Assembly: GCF_000156715.1 (NCBI RefSeq)
Contig: NZ_DS999312.1
Coordinates: 1-64,000, forward strand
Length of the DNA stretch: 64,000 nucleotides
From: Francisella philomiragia subsp. philomiragia ATCC 25015
Lineage (GTDB): Bacteria > Pseudomonadota > Gammaproteobacteria > Francisellales > Francisellaceae
Direction: 5' to 3'
Under the pieces are notes generated by a model that was given only the letters and a program-made list of their open reading frames with translations, was not told the DNA's origin and ran no database searches. Below are positions 20,516 through 32,548 of the stretch, in pieces. The first letter of the stretch is position 1. Each line of letters opens with the position of its first letter. Position numbers and translations under genes: made by a program.

Positions 20516-21835
20516 TCATAAATTTCTTATCATTAAGGCGAACTTCATATCATCAGATGTGACATTATCAAATCTAACTTTAGCTTGATAACCACTGCCC
20601 TTTGCCTCTTCCATAGGATTACCATCTTTGTCTAGCATATTGTCTAGTATTATCTCACGACTACCAGATGGCAACATAAGTTCGATACTATCGCCGATTT
20701 TCATTTTGTTACGGACATTGATATCAGCATAGCCAGTATACTCATCGAAGTTTGTTACTTCACCAACGAACTGTTGAGTAGAACTACGTGAGTCTGAGTT
20801 TTCATACTTTTGATACTCATCATGAACATGGCGACGATAGAACCCCTCGGTATAACCTCTGTGAGCGAGACCTTCAAGTTTATCCATAAGCGTCATGTCA
20901 AAAGGTTTGCCTGCAAGAACATCTTTGATAGCTTGATCATATAGCTGAGCAGTTCTAGCAGCATAGAAAAATGATTTTGTGCGACCCTCTATCTTAAAGC
21001 AATCAACACCCATTTTCATCATTGCTTCTACATGCTGTATAGCTCTTAGGTCTTTTGAATTCATAATATAAGTACCATGCTCATCTTCAAACATTGGGTT
21101 ATATTGTCCTGGCTCTTTGTCATTCTCTATAAGCACTACTTTATCGGAAGGTGTACCTATACCAAGAGTTGAACTTACTTCAACAGGCTCGAAATCTCCC
21201 CACTCGTTTTGTTTTGCCTCAGCAACTTTGTAATTATTGCGACAAGCATTATTACATACACCTTGGTTAGGATCTCTATGACTGTAGTATCCTGATAGTA
21301 GACATCTACCTGAGTAAGCCATACATAATGAGCCATGAACAAATGTTTCAATTTCCATATCTGGAACATGCTCTTTGATCTCTGCGATTTCTTTTAGAGA
21401 TAGTTCTCTTGATAATACAACGCGGGTAATACCAAATTTTTGCCAAAATCTAACAGTTTCATAGTTCACAGCATTGGCTTGAACTGATAAATGTATCTCT
21501 TGGTCTGGGAAGTTCTCTCTAACTAGCATAATCATGCCAGGGTCTGACATAATCATTGCATCAGGTTTAAGAGCAAGTACTGGAGCTATATCTTTGATGT
21601 AAGTTTTGATTTTAGCATTATGTGGAGCTATATTATTAGCTAGCATTATCTTCTTGCCTTGCGCATGTGCTTCAGTAATTGCTGTCTCAAGAGTTTCTAA
21701 TTTTGAGAACTCATTATTTCTAGCCCTTAGACTATAGCGAGGTTGTCCAATATATACTGCATCAGCCCCATAAGCAAAAGCATAGCGCATAGCTTTTAGG
21801 GTACCTGCTGGTGACAATAGTTCAGGTCTTTTCAT
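20516..21835 (-). CDS. trhP: tRNA hydroxylation protein TrhP (peptidase U32 family, YegQ)
   Basis: A 439-residue member of the U32 family. N-terminal PELLSPAGTLKAMRYAFAYG and AVYIGQPRYSLRARN, the MVHGSLC-type segment (FVHGSLCMAYSGRC) and the four-Cys pattern with NQGVCNNACR are those of YegQ. In E. coli TrhP acts in prephenate-dependent hydroxylation of uridine 34 in tRNA, rather than as a protease; this is from knowledge of the family. Length (about 450) is normal. Monocistronic, converging with the secreted protein gene. Confidence 0.88.
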   Translation of the reverse strand: MKRPELLSPAGTLKAMRYAFAYGADAVYIGQPRYSLRARNNEFSKLETLETAITEAHAQGKKIMLANNIAPHNAKIKTYIKDIAPVLALKPDAMIMSDPGMIMLVRENFPDQEIHLSVQANAVNYETVRFWQKFGITRVVLSRELSLKEIAEIKEHVPDMEIETFVHGSLCMAYSGRCLLSGYYSHRDPNQGVCNNACRNNYKVAEAKQNEWGDFEPVEVSSTLGIGTPSDKVVLIENDKEPGQYNPMFEDEHGTYIMNSKDLRAIQHVEAMMKMGVDCFKIEGRTKSFFYAARTAQLYDQAIKDVLAGKPFDMTLMDKLEGLAHRGYTEGFYRRHVHDEYQKYENSDSRSSTQQFVGEVTNFDEYTGYADINVRNKMKIGDSIELMLPSGSREIILDNMLDKDGNPMEEAKGSGYQAKVRFDNVTSDDMKFALMIRNL

Positions 21836-22033
21836 GTATTTTTATCCTTTGACTTAATATTTACTAAGCTTTTTTCTTAGAAAGCGAATGATTCGACTCT
21901 ATATTTTAACTTTTTATTTTTTGTCTATAAAGATTTATTTTGATACAAAGAATTGTTGAATTAATTCTAATTTACAAAAAAATAAGATGGTAGGATTCAG
22001 TCAAAGTCTGGTATTTTGGAGATTTAGATATAT

Positions 22034-22669
22034 CTAAATTAGTAACCTATAAATTATAATCCAAAAGGTCGGTAAAACCGCTAATATAATATAAGATATT
22101 ATTAGTCCATCATAACCATACTTTGTTAAAAAAGCTCCAAGACCACTAAAAGTAAATGCTGCTAGGTTTTGCAATAATCCTAATGCTGATGCTGCTGTTC
22201 CTCGTCTATGAGGATGTAAAGATAGTGCTTCACTACTTATGTTAGGAGCTCCAATCCCAGAGCCTATTGTGAAAATGAAAAATGGTATCGCTAATAGCCA
22301 CCCAGAGAGAGGTAGGTTGATTATTTTAGTAACTAAAACAATAGTCAAAGATGTTATGAATAAACAAATAGGAAGTATAATTCTATTTTCAAATTTAACT
22401 CCCTTTCTCAACATGAGTTTAGAAATTATTCCACCTAGTATAAATGCAATCGATATCGGAATAAAAAATAAACTAAATTCCCCTGTCGCAAAATGAAGCT
22501 TTGTCAACAAGAAGGGAACTTGAGACAGGTATACATATACAGATATATATATCGAAGTACTAGCTAAAGTTAAGATGATAAATTTAAAATCTTTCAATAA
22601 GTGTCTGTATTGATTTAGTACAGCTAAAATAATATGCTGTTGAATAATGCTATGATCTTTTACCAACAT
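22034..22669 (-). pseudogene. Truncated MFS transporter (C-terminal half, Bcr/CflA-like)
   Basis: The 211-residue frame has six membrane helices and corresponds only to the second half of a roughly 400-residue MFS drug exporter, including the GIGAPNISSEAL and RRGTAASALGLLQN segments usual in helix 10-11 of the Bcr/CflA family. An in-frame stop (TAA) lies three codons before the first ATG and no N-terminal half is present in the next 260 bases on this strand. It is best read as a deletion remnant, though expression of a six-helix fragment is not excluded. Confidence 0.7.
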
Positions 22670-22812
22670 TTCTCGTTAAGTCTCAAGAGGGTAAAGATTT
22701 AGTTAATATGGATACAGAGTTATCGTTAGCTAGTCTTTATAGTTATTATGTTTATCAAACAAAAGAGTCAGTAAAGATTGATACTATTAAAAATCTCTTT
22801 CAAGTATCTTAA
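22648..22812 (+). pseudogene. Possible 3' remnant of an unidentified gene
   Basis: An open frame of about 54 codons, entered after a stop at 22645, whose last 34 codons follow an ATG at 22708 (MDTELSLASLYSYYVYQTKE...) and end at TAA 22810-22812. It overlaps the broken end of the truncated MFS gene on the other strand. The composition is protein-like, but there is no ribosome site and no family was recognised. It may be the C-terminus of a deleted gene that once lay here. Confidence 0.35.
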
Positions 22813-22929
22813 TAATATTAAATGGCAAAAATTAGCAAGGTTCCTTTTACCGTGGTATTATGATATTATCTTTTTTCTAAATAGTAGATGAAATTTACTT
22901 CTTAATATTAAATATTAATAGGGGCTAAT

Positions 22930-23550
22930 ATGAATTTTGAGCTTGCTAGAGAGAATATGGTAAAGCAACAAGTCCTCACTGAAGGTCTTTCTTTAGATGG
23001 TGTTGCAAAGATTATGGCAGATATCCCTAGAGAGATTTTTCTACCCAAAGAATATCAATCTTTAGCTTACTGTGATACTAATCTTGTGATAGATGATAGA
23101 GAGCTTAGAAGCCCCATGTTTACAGCTAGGCTAATAGAAGCTTTAGCCATGAAAAAAACTGATAATGTACTAAAGCTTGGTTTAGAAACAGGGTATCCAG
23201 TAGCCTTAATAGCAAAGCTATGTAATAGTGTTGAGCTTGTTGACTATGATGAACAAAGATTAGCTATGGCAAGACGTAATTTAGCAAAAATAGATGTCTA
23301 TAATGTCGAGTTTAATAGTGCTGAGCATCTGACAAATATTATAAAAAATGCTAAAAAATATAACTGTATATATATATCAAATGTTGTAGAAGAAAATGAG
23401 GTGGATGAGTCTTTATTAGATCTTCTTGAAGTTGGTGGTAGATTGGTTTTTGTCGTCAGAACTGATGTGTGTGACAAAGCTTATCTGGTAACTAAAGCAG
23501 TAAAAGAAACATACCAGAAGAATTTTCTTTTTAATGTTTATAATAGATAA
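22930..23550 (+). CDS. PCMT-like methyltransferase with diverged SAM motif
   Basis: A 206-residue protein resembling protein-L-isoaspartate O-methyltransferase: N-terminal ARENMVKQQVLTEGL and PREIFLPKEYQSLAYCD are typical. However the motif I loop, usually GTGSGY, reads LKLGLETGYPVALIAKL, and the C-terminal repair-enzyme motifs are weak. It may be a paralogue with changed or lost activity. AGGGG precedes the ATG. It lies 6 bases before tolC, so the two are likely co-transcribed, as PCMT-like genes before tolC are in some proteobacteria. Confidence 0.7.
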   Translation: MNFELARENMVKQQVLTEGLSLDGVAKIMADIPREIFLPKEYQSLAYCDTNLVIDDRELRSPMFTARLIEALAMKKTDNVLKLGLETGYPVALIAKLCNSVELVDYDEQRLAMARRNLAKIDVYNVEFNSAEHLTNIIKNAKKYNCIYISNVVEENEVDESLLDLLEVGGRLVFVVRTDVCDKAYLVTKAVKETYQKNFLFNVYNR

Positions 23551-23556
23551 AAAAGT

Positions 23557-25086
23557 ATGAAGAAAATAGCACTATATATTTTGGGTTTTTTGGGAGTTTT
23601 TATGGCATTTGCCAACGAGGATACTCCAGTGCCAGAATACAAATATGCCGGAAGACCTCTTGGTACGGATATAACTCAGAATCCATATAGTGTAGAGAAA
23701 CAGTATGCTAAGGCTGATGAGATTAAAGTAGATAATAAATTCTATGATCTTAAAAAAGCTGATGAAGTTGCAATGGTTGGCAATACTGAAGATAAATTCT
23801 ATAGTCTAGTTGATATCTACAAGCTAGCTGCTGAGCATAATGCAGATTACCAAGCAGCTAGATCAACATTTGCAGCTAATGTTGAAACAGTGCCTGCGGC
23901 ATTAGGTGCGTTATTACCGCAAATTGATTTCAACTATAATCTTAGACGTGATCTGTATAATCAGTTCGGTGGTAGAGTTAATGATACAGCAAACAATCTT
24001 AACTTTAGTGGTTCTCAAGTCCTTTTTGATTGGAGTAAATGGAAAACATATACTCAAGCTACATACTTGCAAAAATCTTATGCTATGATTTATGCAAAGG
24101 CAGAGCAGACTCTTATCGTTGATACTGTAACAGCATATTTTGAGCTTCTTAGAGCAGAGCAGGCGCTACAATTTCAGTTTGCAAACGAAGCATGGAACAA
24201 GAAGTTATATCTAACACAGAAGTATCAATATAACTCTGGTATGGTTTCCTATGCAGATTTTAAAACTACTGATGCTCAGTATCGTCAGGCTATTGCTGAT
24301 AGAGTTAATGCTCAAAGGAATTTCATTAATGCAAAAGCAGTGATGGCTAAACTTATTGGTAAACGTATAAGCTCTATATTGTATATTTCAAAAGATACGG
24401 AATTTGGTAATCCTGTACCAGATGATATCAACTACTGGTTAAATACTGCTGAGAAATATAATCTTGATATTGCACAAAAAAAGTTTGAGTATGAGGCCGC
24501 TGGCGAGGGTGTAGGTATTGAGTGGGGTAATTTTTTTCCTAAGGTTAATTTAACTGGCGGTATATTAATGTCACGAAATGCACTTTCTGGTAATCCTCAG
24601 CAAACTGCACGAATTCCTACTAAGTATGATGTTGCTAATGTTGGTGGTGAAGCTAATTGGAACTTATTAAGAGGAGGTTCTGATTATGCGAAGCTTAAAC
24701 AAGCAAGTTATAATAATCAAGCAGCTAATTATGCATTACTTCAAACACAAAGAGAGGTTTATGCTGGTACGGTAGAGGCATATCAAACGGTTGTTTTAGA
24801 TGCTGTCAGAATAGATGCTTATAGAAAGTCAGTTTATGCTGGTATTGCTTCTGTAAAAGCGATATTAGATGGCTTTGAGGCAGGTACGCAGACTATCGTT
24901 GACTTACTTAACCGCCAGGCAATACTTGTACAAGCCCAGCTTTCATTTGCAGATGCTATATTCAACTATGTTGAGGACTATGTTAGATTGAAGCAATTGC
25001 AGGGTGGTTTGACTTATAAGGATGTTGAATACATAAATAATATTCTTGGTAAAACAGATATAATATCGCAAATTGCAACGGAGTAA
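23557..25086 (+). CDS. tolC: TolC-family outer-membrane efflux protein
   Basis: A 509-residue outer-membrane channel subunit. Signal peptide MKKIALYILGFLGVFMAFA, then a 65-residue lead, then two TolC repeats with long helices (about 85-290 and 300-490) and the motifs AALGALLPQIDFNYN and FEAGTQTIVDLLNRQAIL. In Francisella TolC serves drug efflux and toxin/effector-like secretion with partner pumps elsewhere; the ABC/HlyD pair near 38-40 kb in this window is one possible partner. It is followed by the phosphopantetheinyl transferase gene after 8 bases. Confidence 0.93.
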   Translation: MKKIALYILGFLGVFMAFANEDTPVPEYKYAGRPLGTDITQNPYSVEKQYAKADEIKVDNKFYDLKKADEVAMVGNTEDKFYSLVDIYKLAAEHNADYQAARSTFAANVETVPAALGALLPQIDFNYNLRRDLYNQFGGRVNDTANNLNFSGSQVLFDWSKWKTYTQATYLQKSYAMIYAKAEQTLIVDTVTAYFELLRAEQALQFQFANEAWNKKLYLTQKYQYNSGMVSYADFKTTDAQYRQAIADRVNAQRNFINAKAVMAKLIGKRISSILYISKDTEFGNPVPDDINYWLNTAEKYNLDIAQKKFEYEAAGEGVGIEWGNFFPKVNLTGGILMSRNALSGNPQQTARIPTKYDVANVGGEANWNLLRGGSDYAKLKQASYNNQAANYALLQTQREVYAGTVEAYQTVVLDAVRIDAYRKSVYAGIASVKAILDGFEAGTQTIVDLLNRQAILVQAQLSFADAIFNYVEDYVRLKQLQGGLTYKDVEYINNILGKTDIISQIATE

Positions 25087-25094
25087 TTACTTCA

Positions 25095-25748
25095 ATGTCT
25101 CAAGTTTCAGCTTTTATTTTAGATTTTGAAAAATACAAAGCTGAGGATCTTAGAAATTATCTTTCTTATAAAAATAGTATTGATTCGCTAAAGCTAAATA
25201 ACAAGCAGAAAATATTTTCTCAGTTTATTCGTTATTTTGTATTAGAAAAATTTTATGATATTGCTACCCCAATATTTGAGTATAAGCATGGTAAGCCATA
25301 TCTACAGGATCATGAACTATATTTCAATATAAGTCATACTAAAAATAAAGTGATAATAGTCTTTGCGAATAAGGATATAGGTGTAGATGCAGAGGAGATA
25401 TCCTCAAAGAGAAATGTTCTTTTGATAGCAGAGCGATATTTCACTAAACAGGAGTATCAAAGTTTAAAAACTAGCGAAGACACATATAATCAGTTTTATA
25501 AATTATGGACATTAAAAGAAGCTCAGGTAAAAAGAAGCGCTCTAGGTATTGCTAGGGGGCTGTCTGATGCAAACTTCAGTAAGCAAAATATAAGTTGGAT
25601 AAGTAATAACTATCCGGAAGATTTTTTTACTTTCGATTATCAAGAATTAATAATTTCGATTTGTTGTCAAAATATCACTAATCAAAAAATAGATTTATAC
25701 GAAATTCAGAATTTTGAGTTTATAAGAATAAACACTACTAGGGGGTAG
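25095..25748 (+). CDS. 4'-phosphopantetheinyl transferase superfamily protein (Sfp/AcpT-like)
   Basis: A 217-residue enzyme predicted to attach phosphopantetheine from CoA to a carrier protein Ser. The two family motifs are present: IGVDAEEIS (about residue 95) with the Mg-binding Asp and Glu, and [20 protein letters not shown] (about 136-155). Also FNISHTKN earlier. No carrier-protein gene is near; the siderophore operon in this window is of the NRPS-independent type and would not need it. Sits between tolC and gadB in one run. Confidence 0.85.
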   Translation: MSQVSAFILDFEKYKAEDLRNYLSYKNSIDSLKLNNKQKIFSQFIRYFVLEKFYDIATPIFEYKHGKPYLQDHELYFNISHTKNKVIIVFANKDIGVDAEEISSKRNVLLIAERYFTKQEYQSLKTSEDTYNQFYKLWTLKEAQVKRSALGIARGLSDANFSKQNISWISNNYPEDFFTFDYQELIISICCQNITNQKIDLYEIQNFEFIRINTTRG

Positions 25749-25752
25749 TTTT

Positions 25753-27093
25753 ATGGCTTTACATGCCAAAAATAATATCAAACATAAGTTGTATAAAGAA
25801 TCATTGCCAAAATTTGAAATTCCCAAAAAATCAAATGATGCTTTCGAAGCATATCAACAAATCAAAGATGAGTTAATGCTCGATGGTAATTCAAAGCAGA
25901 ATTTGGCGACATTTTGTCAAACAGAAGTTGATGATTTCATTCACAAGCTTATGGATGATTGCATTGATAAAAATATGATTGATAAAGATGAATATCCTCA
26001 AACTGCAGAAATAGAGTCGCGATGTGTCAATATATTAGCAAACCTATGGAACTCTTCAGCAGAAAATGCAATTGGCTGCTCAACTACTGGCTCATCTGAA
26101 GCTGCTATGCTTGGCGGTATGGCGATGAAATGGCGCTGGAGAGATAAGATGAAAGCACAAGGTAAAGATTATACAAAACCTAATCTTGTCACAGGACCTG
26201 TGCAAGTCTGCTGGCATAAATTTGCTAGATATTGGGATATTGAGCTTAGAGAGATTCCAATGTCGAGTGAAAGTTTAATAATGACTCCAGAAACTATGCT
26301 TAAGTACTGTGATGAAAATACAATCGGAGTTGTGCCTACTTTGGGTGTTACCTTTACAGGTCAGTATGAGCCTGTTGAGGCTGTTTGTGAAGCACTTGAT
26401 AAATTTGAGAGAGAGACAGGTATTAATATTCCAGTACATGTAGATGCTGCTTCTGGAGGCTTTTTGGCACCATTTGTAGAGCCTGAGCTGAAGTGGGATT
26501 TTAGATTACCAAGAGTTAAGTCAATTAATTCATCAGGACATAAGTTTGGTCTATCGCCGTTAGGGGTAGGTTGGGTTGTTTGGGCAGATAAGAAATACTT
26601 GCCCCAAGATTTGATTTTTAATGTTAATTATCTTGGTGGCGATATGCCGACATTTGCTTTGAATTTCTCTCGACCAGGTGGTCAGATAGTTGCCCAGTAT
26701 TATAACTTTGTTAAGCTTGGTTTTGAAGGGTATAAAAATATTCATAAGCTTAGTTATGATGTTGCAAAATATATTGCTAAAGAAATTAAGGATATGGGTA
26801 TCTTTGATATTATTCATGCTGGTAAAGGTGGTATCCCAGCGGTGAGTTGGTCACTTAAGGCAGGCAAAAGTTATGATTTGTTTGATATCTCTGAAAAAAT
26901 TCGTGCTAGAGGTTGGCAGATAGCTGCTTATTCGATGCCAAAAGATAGACAAGACTTGGTAGTTATGCGAGTGCTTGTTAGGAGAGGCTTTAGCTTTGAT
27001 TTAGCAGAGCTTATGATTAGGGATCTAAAAAATGTTATTAATTCTTTAGATAATAAATCTAAAGATATCGAAAGAGGTGGTTTTTCGCATTAG
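25753..27093 (+). CDS. gadB: Glutamate decarboxylase
   Basis: A 446-residue PLP enzyme converting glutamate to GABA and CO2 and consuming a proton. Group II decarboxylase features: [13 protein letters not shown] phosphate loop, [11 protein letters not shown] with the ring-contacting Asp, and Lys264 in [12 protein letters not shown] as the PLP lysine. AGGGGG lies just before the ATG. In Francisella this enzyme has been tied to oxidative-stress tolerance in the phagosome. The GABA antiporter gene is not adjacent. Four bases after the transferase gene, so probably co-transcribed. Confidence 0.93.
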   Translation: MALHAKNNIKHKLYKESLPKFEIPKKSNDAFEAYQQIKDELMLDGNSKQNLATFCQTEVDDFIHKLMDDCIDKNMIDKDEYPQTAEIESRCVNILANLWNSSAENAIGCSTTGSSEAAMLGGMAMKWRWRDKMKAQGKDYTKPNLVTGPVQVCWHKFARYWDIELREIPMSSESLIMTPETMLKYCDENTIGVVPTLGVTFTGQYEPVEAVCEALDKFERETGINIPVHVDAASGGFLAPFVEPELKWDFRLPRVKSINSSGHKFGLSPLGVGWVVWADKKYLPQDLIFNVNYLGGDMPTFALNFSRPGGQIVAQYYNFVKLGFEGYKNIHKLSYDVAKYIAKEIKDMGIFDIIHAGKGGIPAVSWSLKAGKSYDLFDISEKIRARGWQIAAYSMPKDRQDLVVMRVLVRRGFSFDLAELMIRDLKNVINSLDNKSKDIERGGFSH

Positions 27094-27185
27094 TAGTATT
27101 AGATGATTTTGATTAATTTATCATGATAAATATTGCTATAATATGTTTGTTAATTAATTTGGTATAAAGAGTAGTTGGTAGTTTT

Positions 27186-28676
27186 ATGTGTGGAGTTATA
27201 GGAGTCGCTGGACCGAATCAGGTTAGTTATCCATTATTTTATGGTTTAAGTCTTTTGCAACATAGAGGTCAAGATGCAGCAGGTATCGCGACTATGGATC
27301 AAGGACATTTTTTTATTCGCAAAAATACAGGGCTTGTAAGTGATGTGTTTACTGATGAAAAGCTAGAAAAGTCAAAAGGTAATATGGGTATAGGGCATGT
27401 CAGATATCCAACTGCTGGAAGCTTAGGAGCTGCAGACAGTCAGCCTTTTTATGTAAATAATCCTCATGGTATAGTCTTTGCTCATAATGGTAATCTGACA
27501 AATGTTGCTGAGCTTGCACAGATGTTACATGATATCGAAAGACGTCATCTAAACACAACTTCTGATTCAGAGTTGCTTTTGAATTTTTTTGCATGTGGTA
27601 TGAATAAATCAAAAGGTTGTCCAACACCTGAAGCTGTCTATAAAGCATGTGAGTTTGTTTTTGAACATGCTAAAGGTGGTTATGCTTGTACAGCGATGAT
27701 AGCAAATTTTGGACTGGTGGCTTTTAGAGATCCGTATGGTATACGACCTTTGATACTAGGTGTTAAGGAATATGACAACGGCGAGAAAGCATATATGGTG
27801 GCTAGTGAGAGTGTTTCTTTAGATATATCGGGATTTAAGATACTAAGAGATGTTGAGCCAGGAGAAGTGATAATTATCACTGAGGATAGACAAGTTCACT
27901 CTAAGATATGTGCAAAAAATCCAGTTTTAGCACCTTGTCTATTTGAATATGTATACTTTGCACGTCCTGATAGTATTATGAATGGCGTAAGCGTATATCA
28001 AGCTAGAGTTGATGCTGGTAAAGTGTTAAGTCAACGAATCAAAGAAACATGGAAAGATAAAGAGATTGATATTGTAATCCCCGTGCCGGAGACAGGTAGA
28101 GCATCAGCCCAAGAGATAGCTACTGCTTTGGGTGTTGAGTACCGTGAAGGGTTTGTCAAAAACCGCTATGTGGGTAGAACATTTATCATGCCTGAGAATG
28201 TTGATAGAAAGAACTTTGTAAGAAGAAAGTTAAATCCAATACCAGCAGAATTTAAGGATAAGAATGTTTTGCTAGTTGATGACTCAATAGTTAGAGGTAC
28301 AACATCTAAGCGTATTATTGAGATGGTTAGAGATTTGGGGGCGAAATCTGTATATCTTGCTTCTGTATCACCAGCTGTTTGTTATCCAAATGTATATGGT
28401 ATTGATATGCCTGTTAAATCAGACTTGGTTGCACATGGTAAAACGTTAGAAGAAATTCGTGAGTGGATTGGAGTTGATGGATTGATTTATTTACCATTAG
28501 AAGATCTAAAGCAAATAGTTCAAAAGCAAAACCCTAAAATCACAGAGTTTGAAGATAGTGTTTTCTCTGGTAATTATATTACAGGTGATGTTGACGAAGC
28601 TTATTTGAACGAGCTAGAAAGACATAGAAAAGAGTTAAAAGAGTTAGAAAAGAAATATAAAGGGTTTGATAGCTAA
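27186..28676 (+). CDS. purF: Amidophosphoribosyltransferase (PurF)
   Basis: First step of purine synthesis: PRPP plus glutamine gives 5-phosphoribosylamine. The 496-residue protein starts Met-Cys-Gly, so Cys2 is the glutaminase nucleophile, fixing the start at 27186. The N-terminal glutaminase domain includes [12 protein letters not shown] and GHVRYPTAG; the phosphoribosyltransferase PRPP loop is [14 protein letters not shown]. Its stop overlaps the purL start by one base, indicating translational coupling. Confidence 0.97.
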   Translation: MCGVIGVAGPNQVSYPLFYGLSLLQHRGQDAAGIATMDQGHFFIRKNTGLVSDVFTDEKLEKSKGNMGIGHVRYPTAGSLGAADSQPFYVNNPHGIVFAHNGNLTNVAELAQMLHDIERRHLNTTSDSELLLNFFACGMNKSKGCPTPEAVYKACEFVFEHAKGGYACTAMIANFGLVAFRDPYGIRPLILGVKEYDNGEKAYMVASESVSLDISGFKILRDVEPGEVIIITEDRQVHSKICAKNPVLAPCLFEYVYFARPDSIMNGVSVYQARVDAGKVLSQRIKETWKDKEIDIVIPVPETGRASAQEIATALGVEYREGFVKNRYVGRTFIMPENVDRKNFVRRKLNPIPAEFKDKNVLLVDDSIVRGTTSKRIIEMVRDLGAKSVYLASVSPAVCYPNVYGIDMPVKSDLVAHGKTLEEIREWIGVDGLIYLPLEDLKQIVQKQNPKITEFEDSVFSGNYITGDVDEAYLNELERHRKELKELEKKYKGFDS

Positions 28677-31600
28677 TGATTAGGATTTTTGAAGGGTTAA
28701 GCGCATTATCTCCATTTAAAAGAGAGAAGATTTTAGCAGATGCTAAAAAAATATCTAATAAAGTTGAGTCTGTATCTGCTCAATATATTCATGTTGTAGA
28801 ACTTGAGTCAGAGTTAAGTAGTGAGCAAGAAAAAATAATTAAATCTTTACTTAACTACAATATAGAGTATGGTTCAACAGAGCCGAAGGGTCATACTTTT
28901 ATTACGGCTCCAAGAGCAGGCACGATCTCTCCATGGTCATCAAAGGCTACTGATATTATCCGTAATACTGGTATCAGTGCTGTTAAGAGAGTAGAAAGAG
29001 CTGTTCTTTTTGGTATTGAGGGAAAGGTTTTTGATGGTGAGCTAAGAGCTATAGAAAATTTAGTACATGATCGTATGGTTGAGGAAGTCTTTTCTTGTAA
29101 AGAAGATCTGAATAGGTTGTTTAGTGTAACAGCACCAAAAGAGCTAGAGACAGTTAATGTTCTAGAAAATGGTGCTCAGGCTATCAAAGATGCGGATAAG
29201 AAGCTTGGATTAGCTTTAAGTGAGCAAGAGATTGATTATCTGGCTGATGAGTATACAAAGCTTGGTAGAAACCCTACTGATACAGAGTTATATATGTTTG
29301 CTCAAGCAAACTCAGAGCATTGTAGACATAAGATTTTTAATGCCAAATGGACTATAGATGGTCAAGAGCAAGATAAGTCATTGTTTAAAATGATTCGCAA
29401 CACTACTGAGAAATCTCCGAAAGGTGTACTTTCTGCATATAAAGATAATGCAGCTGTGATAGAGGGTGCAACTGCTCAAAGATTCTATTCAAATACGCAA
29501 ACTGGTGTTTATAGTTTCAATCAAGAGGAAGTTGATATCCTGATGAAAGTTGAGACTCATAATCACCCAACTGCTATAGCTCCATTTAGTGGTTCAGCTA
29601 CTGGTGTTGGTGGCGAGATTCGTGATGAGGGAGCTACTGGATTGGGAGCTAAACCAAAAGCTGGTTTGACAGGTTTTACGGTATCAAACTTAAATATCCC
29701 AAATTTTGAACAAGCTTGGGAGACTAGCAAGTATGGTAAACCACACCATATAGTTACACCACTTCAAATTATGTTAGAGGCTCCAATAGGTGGGGCTCAT
29801 TATTCAAATGAGTTTGGTCGACCAAATCTAAATGGTTATTTCCGTACTTTTGAGCAAGAGGTTAACACATCTGCTGGTAAAGAGATGTTTGGTTATCACA
29901 AGCCAATTATGATTGCTGGTGGTATGGGTAACATCAAAAGAATGCACGTTGAGAAAGGCGATATCAAAGTTGGTGCTAAGCTAATCTGTCTTGGTGGACC
30001 TGCAATGCGCATTGGTCTTGGTGGTGGAGCGGCATCTTCTGTTGTATCTTCTGATACTAACTCAGAGCTGGATTTTGCATCAGTTCAGCGTGATAATGCT
30101 GAGATGGAGCGTCGTTGCCAAGAGGTTATCGATAGATGTTGGCAAATGGGTGAGCATAATCCAATCACATTTATCCATGATGTTGGAGCTGGTGGTATCT
30201 CAAATGCGTTTCCTGAGCTTGTGAAAGATGGTAATGTCGGTGGTCATTTTGAGCTTAGAAAAGTGAGTGTCGGCGAAGAAGGACTTTCTCCATTAGAAAT
30301 ATGGTCAAATGAGTCACAAGAAAGATATGTATTATCAGTTGATCCTGAATCGCTAGAGCTTTTTGAACAGCTTTGTAACAGAGAAAGATGTCCATTTGCA
30401 GTAGTTGGTGAGGCAATTTCTGAGAAGCATATTACGTTAAATGATGAGTACTTTGATAATAAGCCGGTTGATTTACCAATGGGGTTATTATTCGGTAATA
30501 CACCACAAATGCATATTGATGTTAAAACTGTCAAAGTAGAGCAAGATGCTTTTGATACGAGCGCTATTAAGCTTGATGAAGCGATTGAAAGAGTGCTAAA
30601 AGTACCGGCTGTAGCTTCTAAATCTTTCTTAATCACAATTGGCGATAGAAGTATTACAGGTATGGTTGCACGTGATCAAATGGTTGGTCCATGGCAAGTG
30701 CCTGTGGCTGACTGTGCTGTGACAACTGCTACAGTCGATAGTCAAGCAGGTGAAGCAATGGCAATGGGTGAAAGAACTCCTGTTGCTAGTATCAATGCGG
30801 CTGCTTCTGGTAGATTAGCAATTGCTGAGACTGTAACAAACTTATTAGCTTCTGATATTGAAAAATTAAGTGATATTCGCCTATCTGCAAACTGGATGGT
30901 TGCTGCAAATCAGGGTGACGAAAACCAAAAACTATATGAAACTGTAAAAGCAGTTGGTATGGAATTTGCACCAGAGTTAGGTATTGCAATACCAGTTGGT
31001 AAAGATTCAATGTCAATGAAAACTAAGTGGTCAGATAATGGTCAAGCTAAATCAGTAACATCACCTTTATCGTTAGTGATTTCTGGTTTCTCACCCGTGA
31101 CAAATGCACGTAAGACTCTTACACCAGTTTTAGTTGATGATAATGATACAACTCTTTTACACATTGATCTATCAAATGGTGCCGGTAGACTTGGAGCTTC
31201 TTGTTTAGCCCAAGCTTATAACCAAGTTGGCAATATTGCACCAGATGTTGAAGCGACTAAGGTGAAAGTGTTATTTGAAAATATCACTAAACTAAAAGCT
31301 GAAAATAAAATCTTAGCATATCATGATGTATCTGATGGTGGTGTATTTGCAACTTTAGCAGAGATGTCATTCGCTGGGCGTAAAGGTTTAGATATCAATC
31401 TACAAACTCAAGATACATTAGCAAAACTTTTTGCTGAAGAAGTTGGCGCTGTTATCCAAGTTAAAAATAGTGATGTAGTACTAGTTGACAAGATGTTTAA
31501 AGATACTGAAATTCACCTGTGTGCAATAGCTAAGCTAAACTCTAGCGATGAGTTAAATATCTTTGCAAATGGTGAGAAAGTATACTCAAATACGCGTGTA

Positions 31601-32548
31601 AATTTACAAAGATGGTGGGCTGAGACTTCATATCAAATCCAATCAATCCGTGATAATAACGAATGTGCTAAACAAGAGTTTGATAGTATCTTAAATACTG
31701 ATGATAAAGGTATACATGTAGAAGCAACATTTGATCTTGAAGAGGATATTACAGCTAAGTTTGTCAATGTTGAGAAGCCAAAAGTTGCAATCCTAAGAGA
31801 GCAAGGTGTTAACGGTCAAGTTGAGATGGCAGCAGCATTTACTACAGCTGGTTTTGAGGCTCATGATGTGCATATGTCAGATTTGCATGCTGGGCGTGTA
31901 ACTTTGGCAGATTTCAAAGTATTGGTGGCTTGTGGTGGTTTCTCATATGGTGATGTTTTGGGTGCTGGTGGCGGCTGGGCGAAGAATATCCTATTTACAG
32001 AGAAGCTAAGAGATGAGTTTAGTAGATTCTTTGGTCGTAATGATACTCTAGCACTAGGCGTGTGTAATGGTTGTCAAATGCTTGCACAGCTTAAATCACT
32101 AATCAAAGGCGCTGAAAACTGGCCGATATTTATCAAGAATAAATCAGAGCAGTTTGAGGCTAGAGTGTCTATGGTTGAGATTCAAGAGTCTGATTCTATT
32201 TGGTTTGCGGATATGGCAGGTACAAAAGCACCAATTGCTGTAGCTCATGGTGAGGGTCGCCCATTATTTGAAAATGACAACCAGCAACAAGCTATGCTAG
32301 CAAGCTCACAAGTTGCTCTTAAATATATCGATGGGCAAGGTCAAGCAACAGAAATGTATCCATACAATCCAAATGGTGCAGTAAATGGTCTAACAGCTGT
32401 GACAGCTCTAGATGGTCGTGTCCTTGCAATGATGCCACACCCAGAGCGTGTATATAGAGCTATTACAAACTCGCATATCCCAGCAGAGTATGATGAGTAT
32501 TCTGTATGGATGAGGATGTTTAGAAATGCTAGGAAGTGGGTTGGGTAG
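28676..32548 (+). CDS. purL: Phosphoribosylformylglycinamidine synthase (PurL)
   Basis: Large single-chain FGAM synthase, fourth step of purine synthesis, 1290 residues as in E. coli. It has the N-terminal PurS-like domain, the central ATP-binding synthetase domains ([20 protein letters not shown], the DMPVGKDS-type [12 protein letters not shown]) and a C-terminal class I glutaminase with [13 protein letters not shown] and the catalytic Cys (about residue 1130) in GVCNGCQM, plus the His of MMPHPER. Directly coupled to purF. Confidence 0.97.
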   Translation: MIRIFEGLSALSPFKREKILADAKKISNKVESVSAQYIHVVELESELSSEQEKIIKSLLNYNIEYGSTEPKGHTFITAPRAGTISPWSSKATDIIRNTGISAVKRVERAVLFGIEGKVFDGELRAIENLVHDRMVEEVFSCKEDLNRLFSVTAPKELETVNVLENGAQAIKDADKKLGLALSEQEIDYLADEYTKLGRNPTDTELYMFAQANSEHCRHKIFNAKWTIDGQEQDKSLFKMIRNTTEKSPKGVLSAYKDNAAVIEGATAQRFYSNTQTGVYSFNQEEVDILMKVETHNHPTAIAPFSGSATGVGGEIRDEGATGLGAKPKAGLTGFTVSNLNIPNFEQAWETSKYGKPHHIVTPLQIMLEAPIGGAHYSNEFGRPNLNGYFRTFEQEVNTSAGKEMFGYHKPIMIAGGMGNIKRMHVEKGDIKVGAKLICLGGPAMRIGLGGGAASSVVSSDTNSELDFASVQRDNAEMERRCQEVIDRCWQMGEHNPITFIHDVGAGGISNAFPELVKDGNVGGHFELRKVSVGEEGLSPLEIWSNESQERYVLSVDPESLELFEQLCNRERCPFAVVGEAISEKHITLNDEYFDNKPVDLPMGLLFGNTPQMHIDVKTVKVEQDAFDTSAIKLDEAIERVLKVPAVASKSFLITIGDRSITGMVARDQMVGPWQVPVADCAVTTATVDSQAGEAMAMGERTPVASINAAASGRLAIAETVTNLLASDIEKLSDIRLSANWMVAANQGDENQKLYETVKAVGMEFAPELGIAIPVGKDSMSMKTKWSDNGQAKSVTSPLSLVISGFSPVTNARKTLTPVLVDDNDTTLLHIDLSNGAGRLGASCLAQAYNQVGNIAPDVEATKVKVLFENITKLKAENKILAYHDVSDGGVFATLAEMSFAGRKGLDINLQTQDTLAKLFAEEVGAVIQVKNSDVVLVDKMFKDTEIHLCAIAKLNSSDELNIFANGEKVYSNTRVNLQRWWAETSYQIQSIRDNNECAKQEFDSILNTDDKGIHVEATFDLEEDITAKFVNVEKPKVAILREQGVNGQVEMAAAFTTAGFEAHDVHMSDLHAGRVTLADFKVLVACGGFSYGDVLGAGGGWAKNILFTEKLRDEFSRFFGRNDTLALGVCNGCQMLAQLKSLIKGAENWPIFIKNKSEQFEARVSMVEIQESDSIWFADMAGTKAPIAVAHGEGRPLFENDNQQQAMLASSQVALKYIDGQGQATEMYPYNPNGAVNGLTAVTALDGRVLAMMPHPERVYRAITNSHIPAEYDEYSVWMRMFRNARKWVG

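Noticed and set aside
23906-24088. Overlapping 60-codon frame inside tolC
   Set aside because: Out-of-frame reading of a conserved coding region with no start signal.
25095-25748. Phosphopantetheinyl transferase as part of the siderophore pathway
   Set aside because: The siderophore operon uses NIS synthetases, which need no carrier protein, and lies over 20 kb away.
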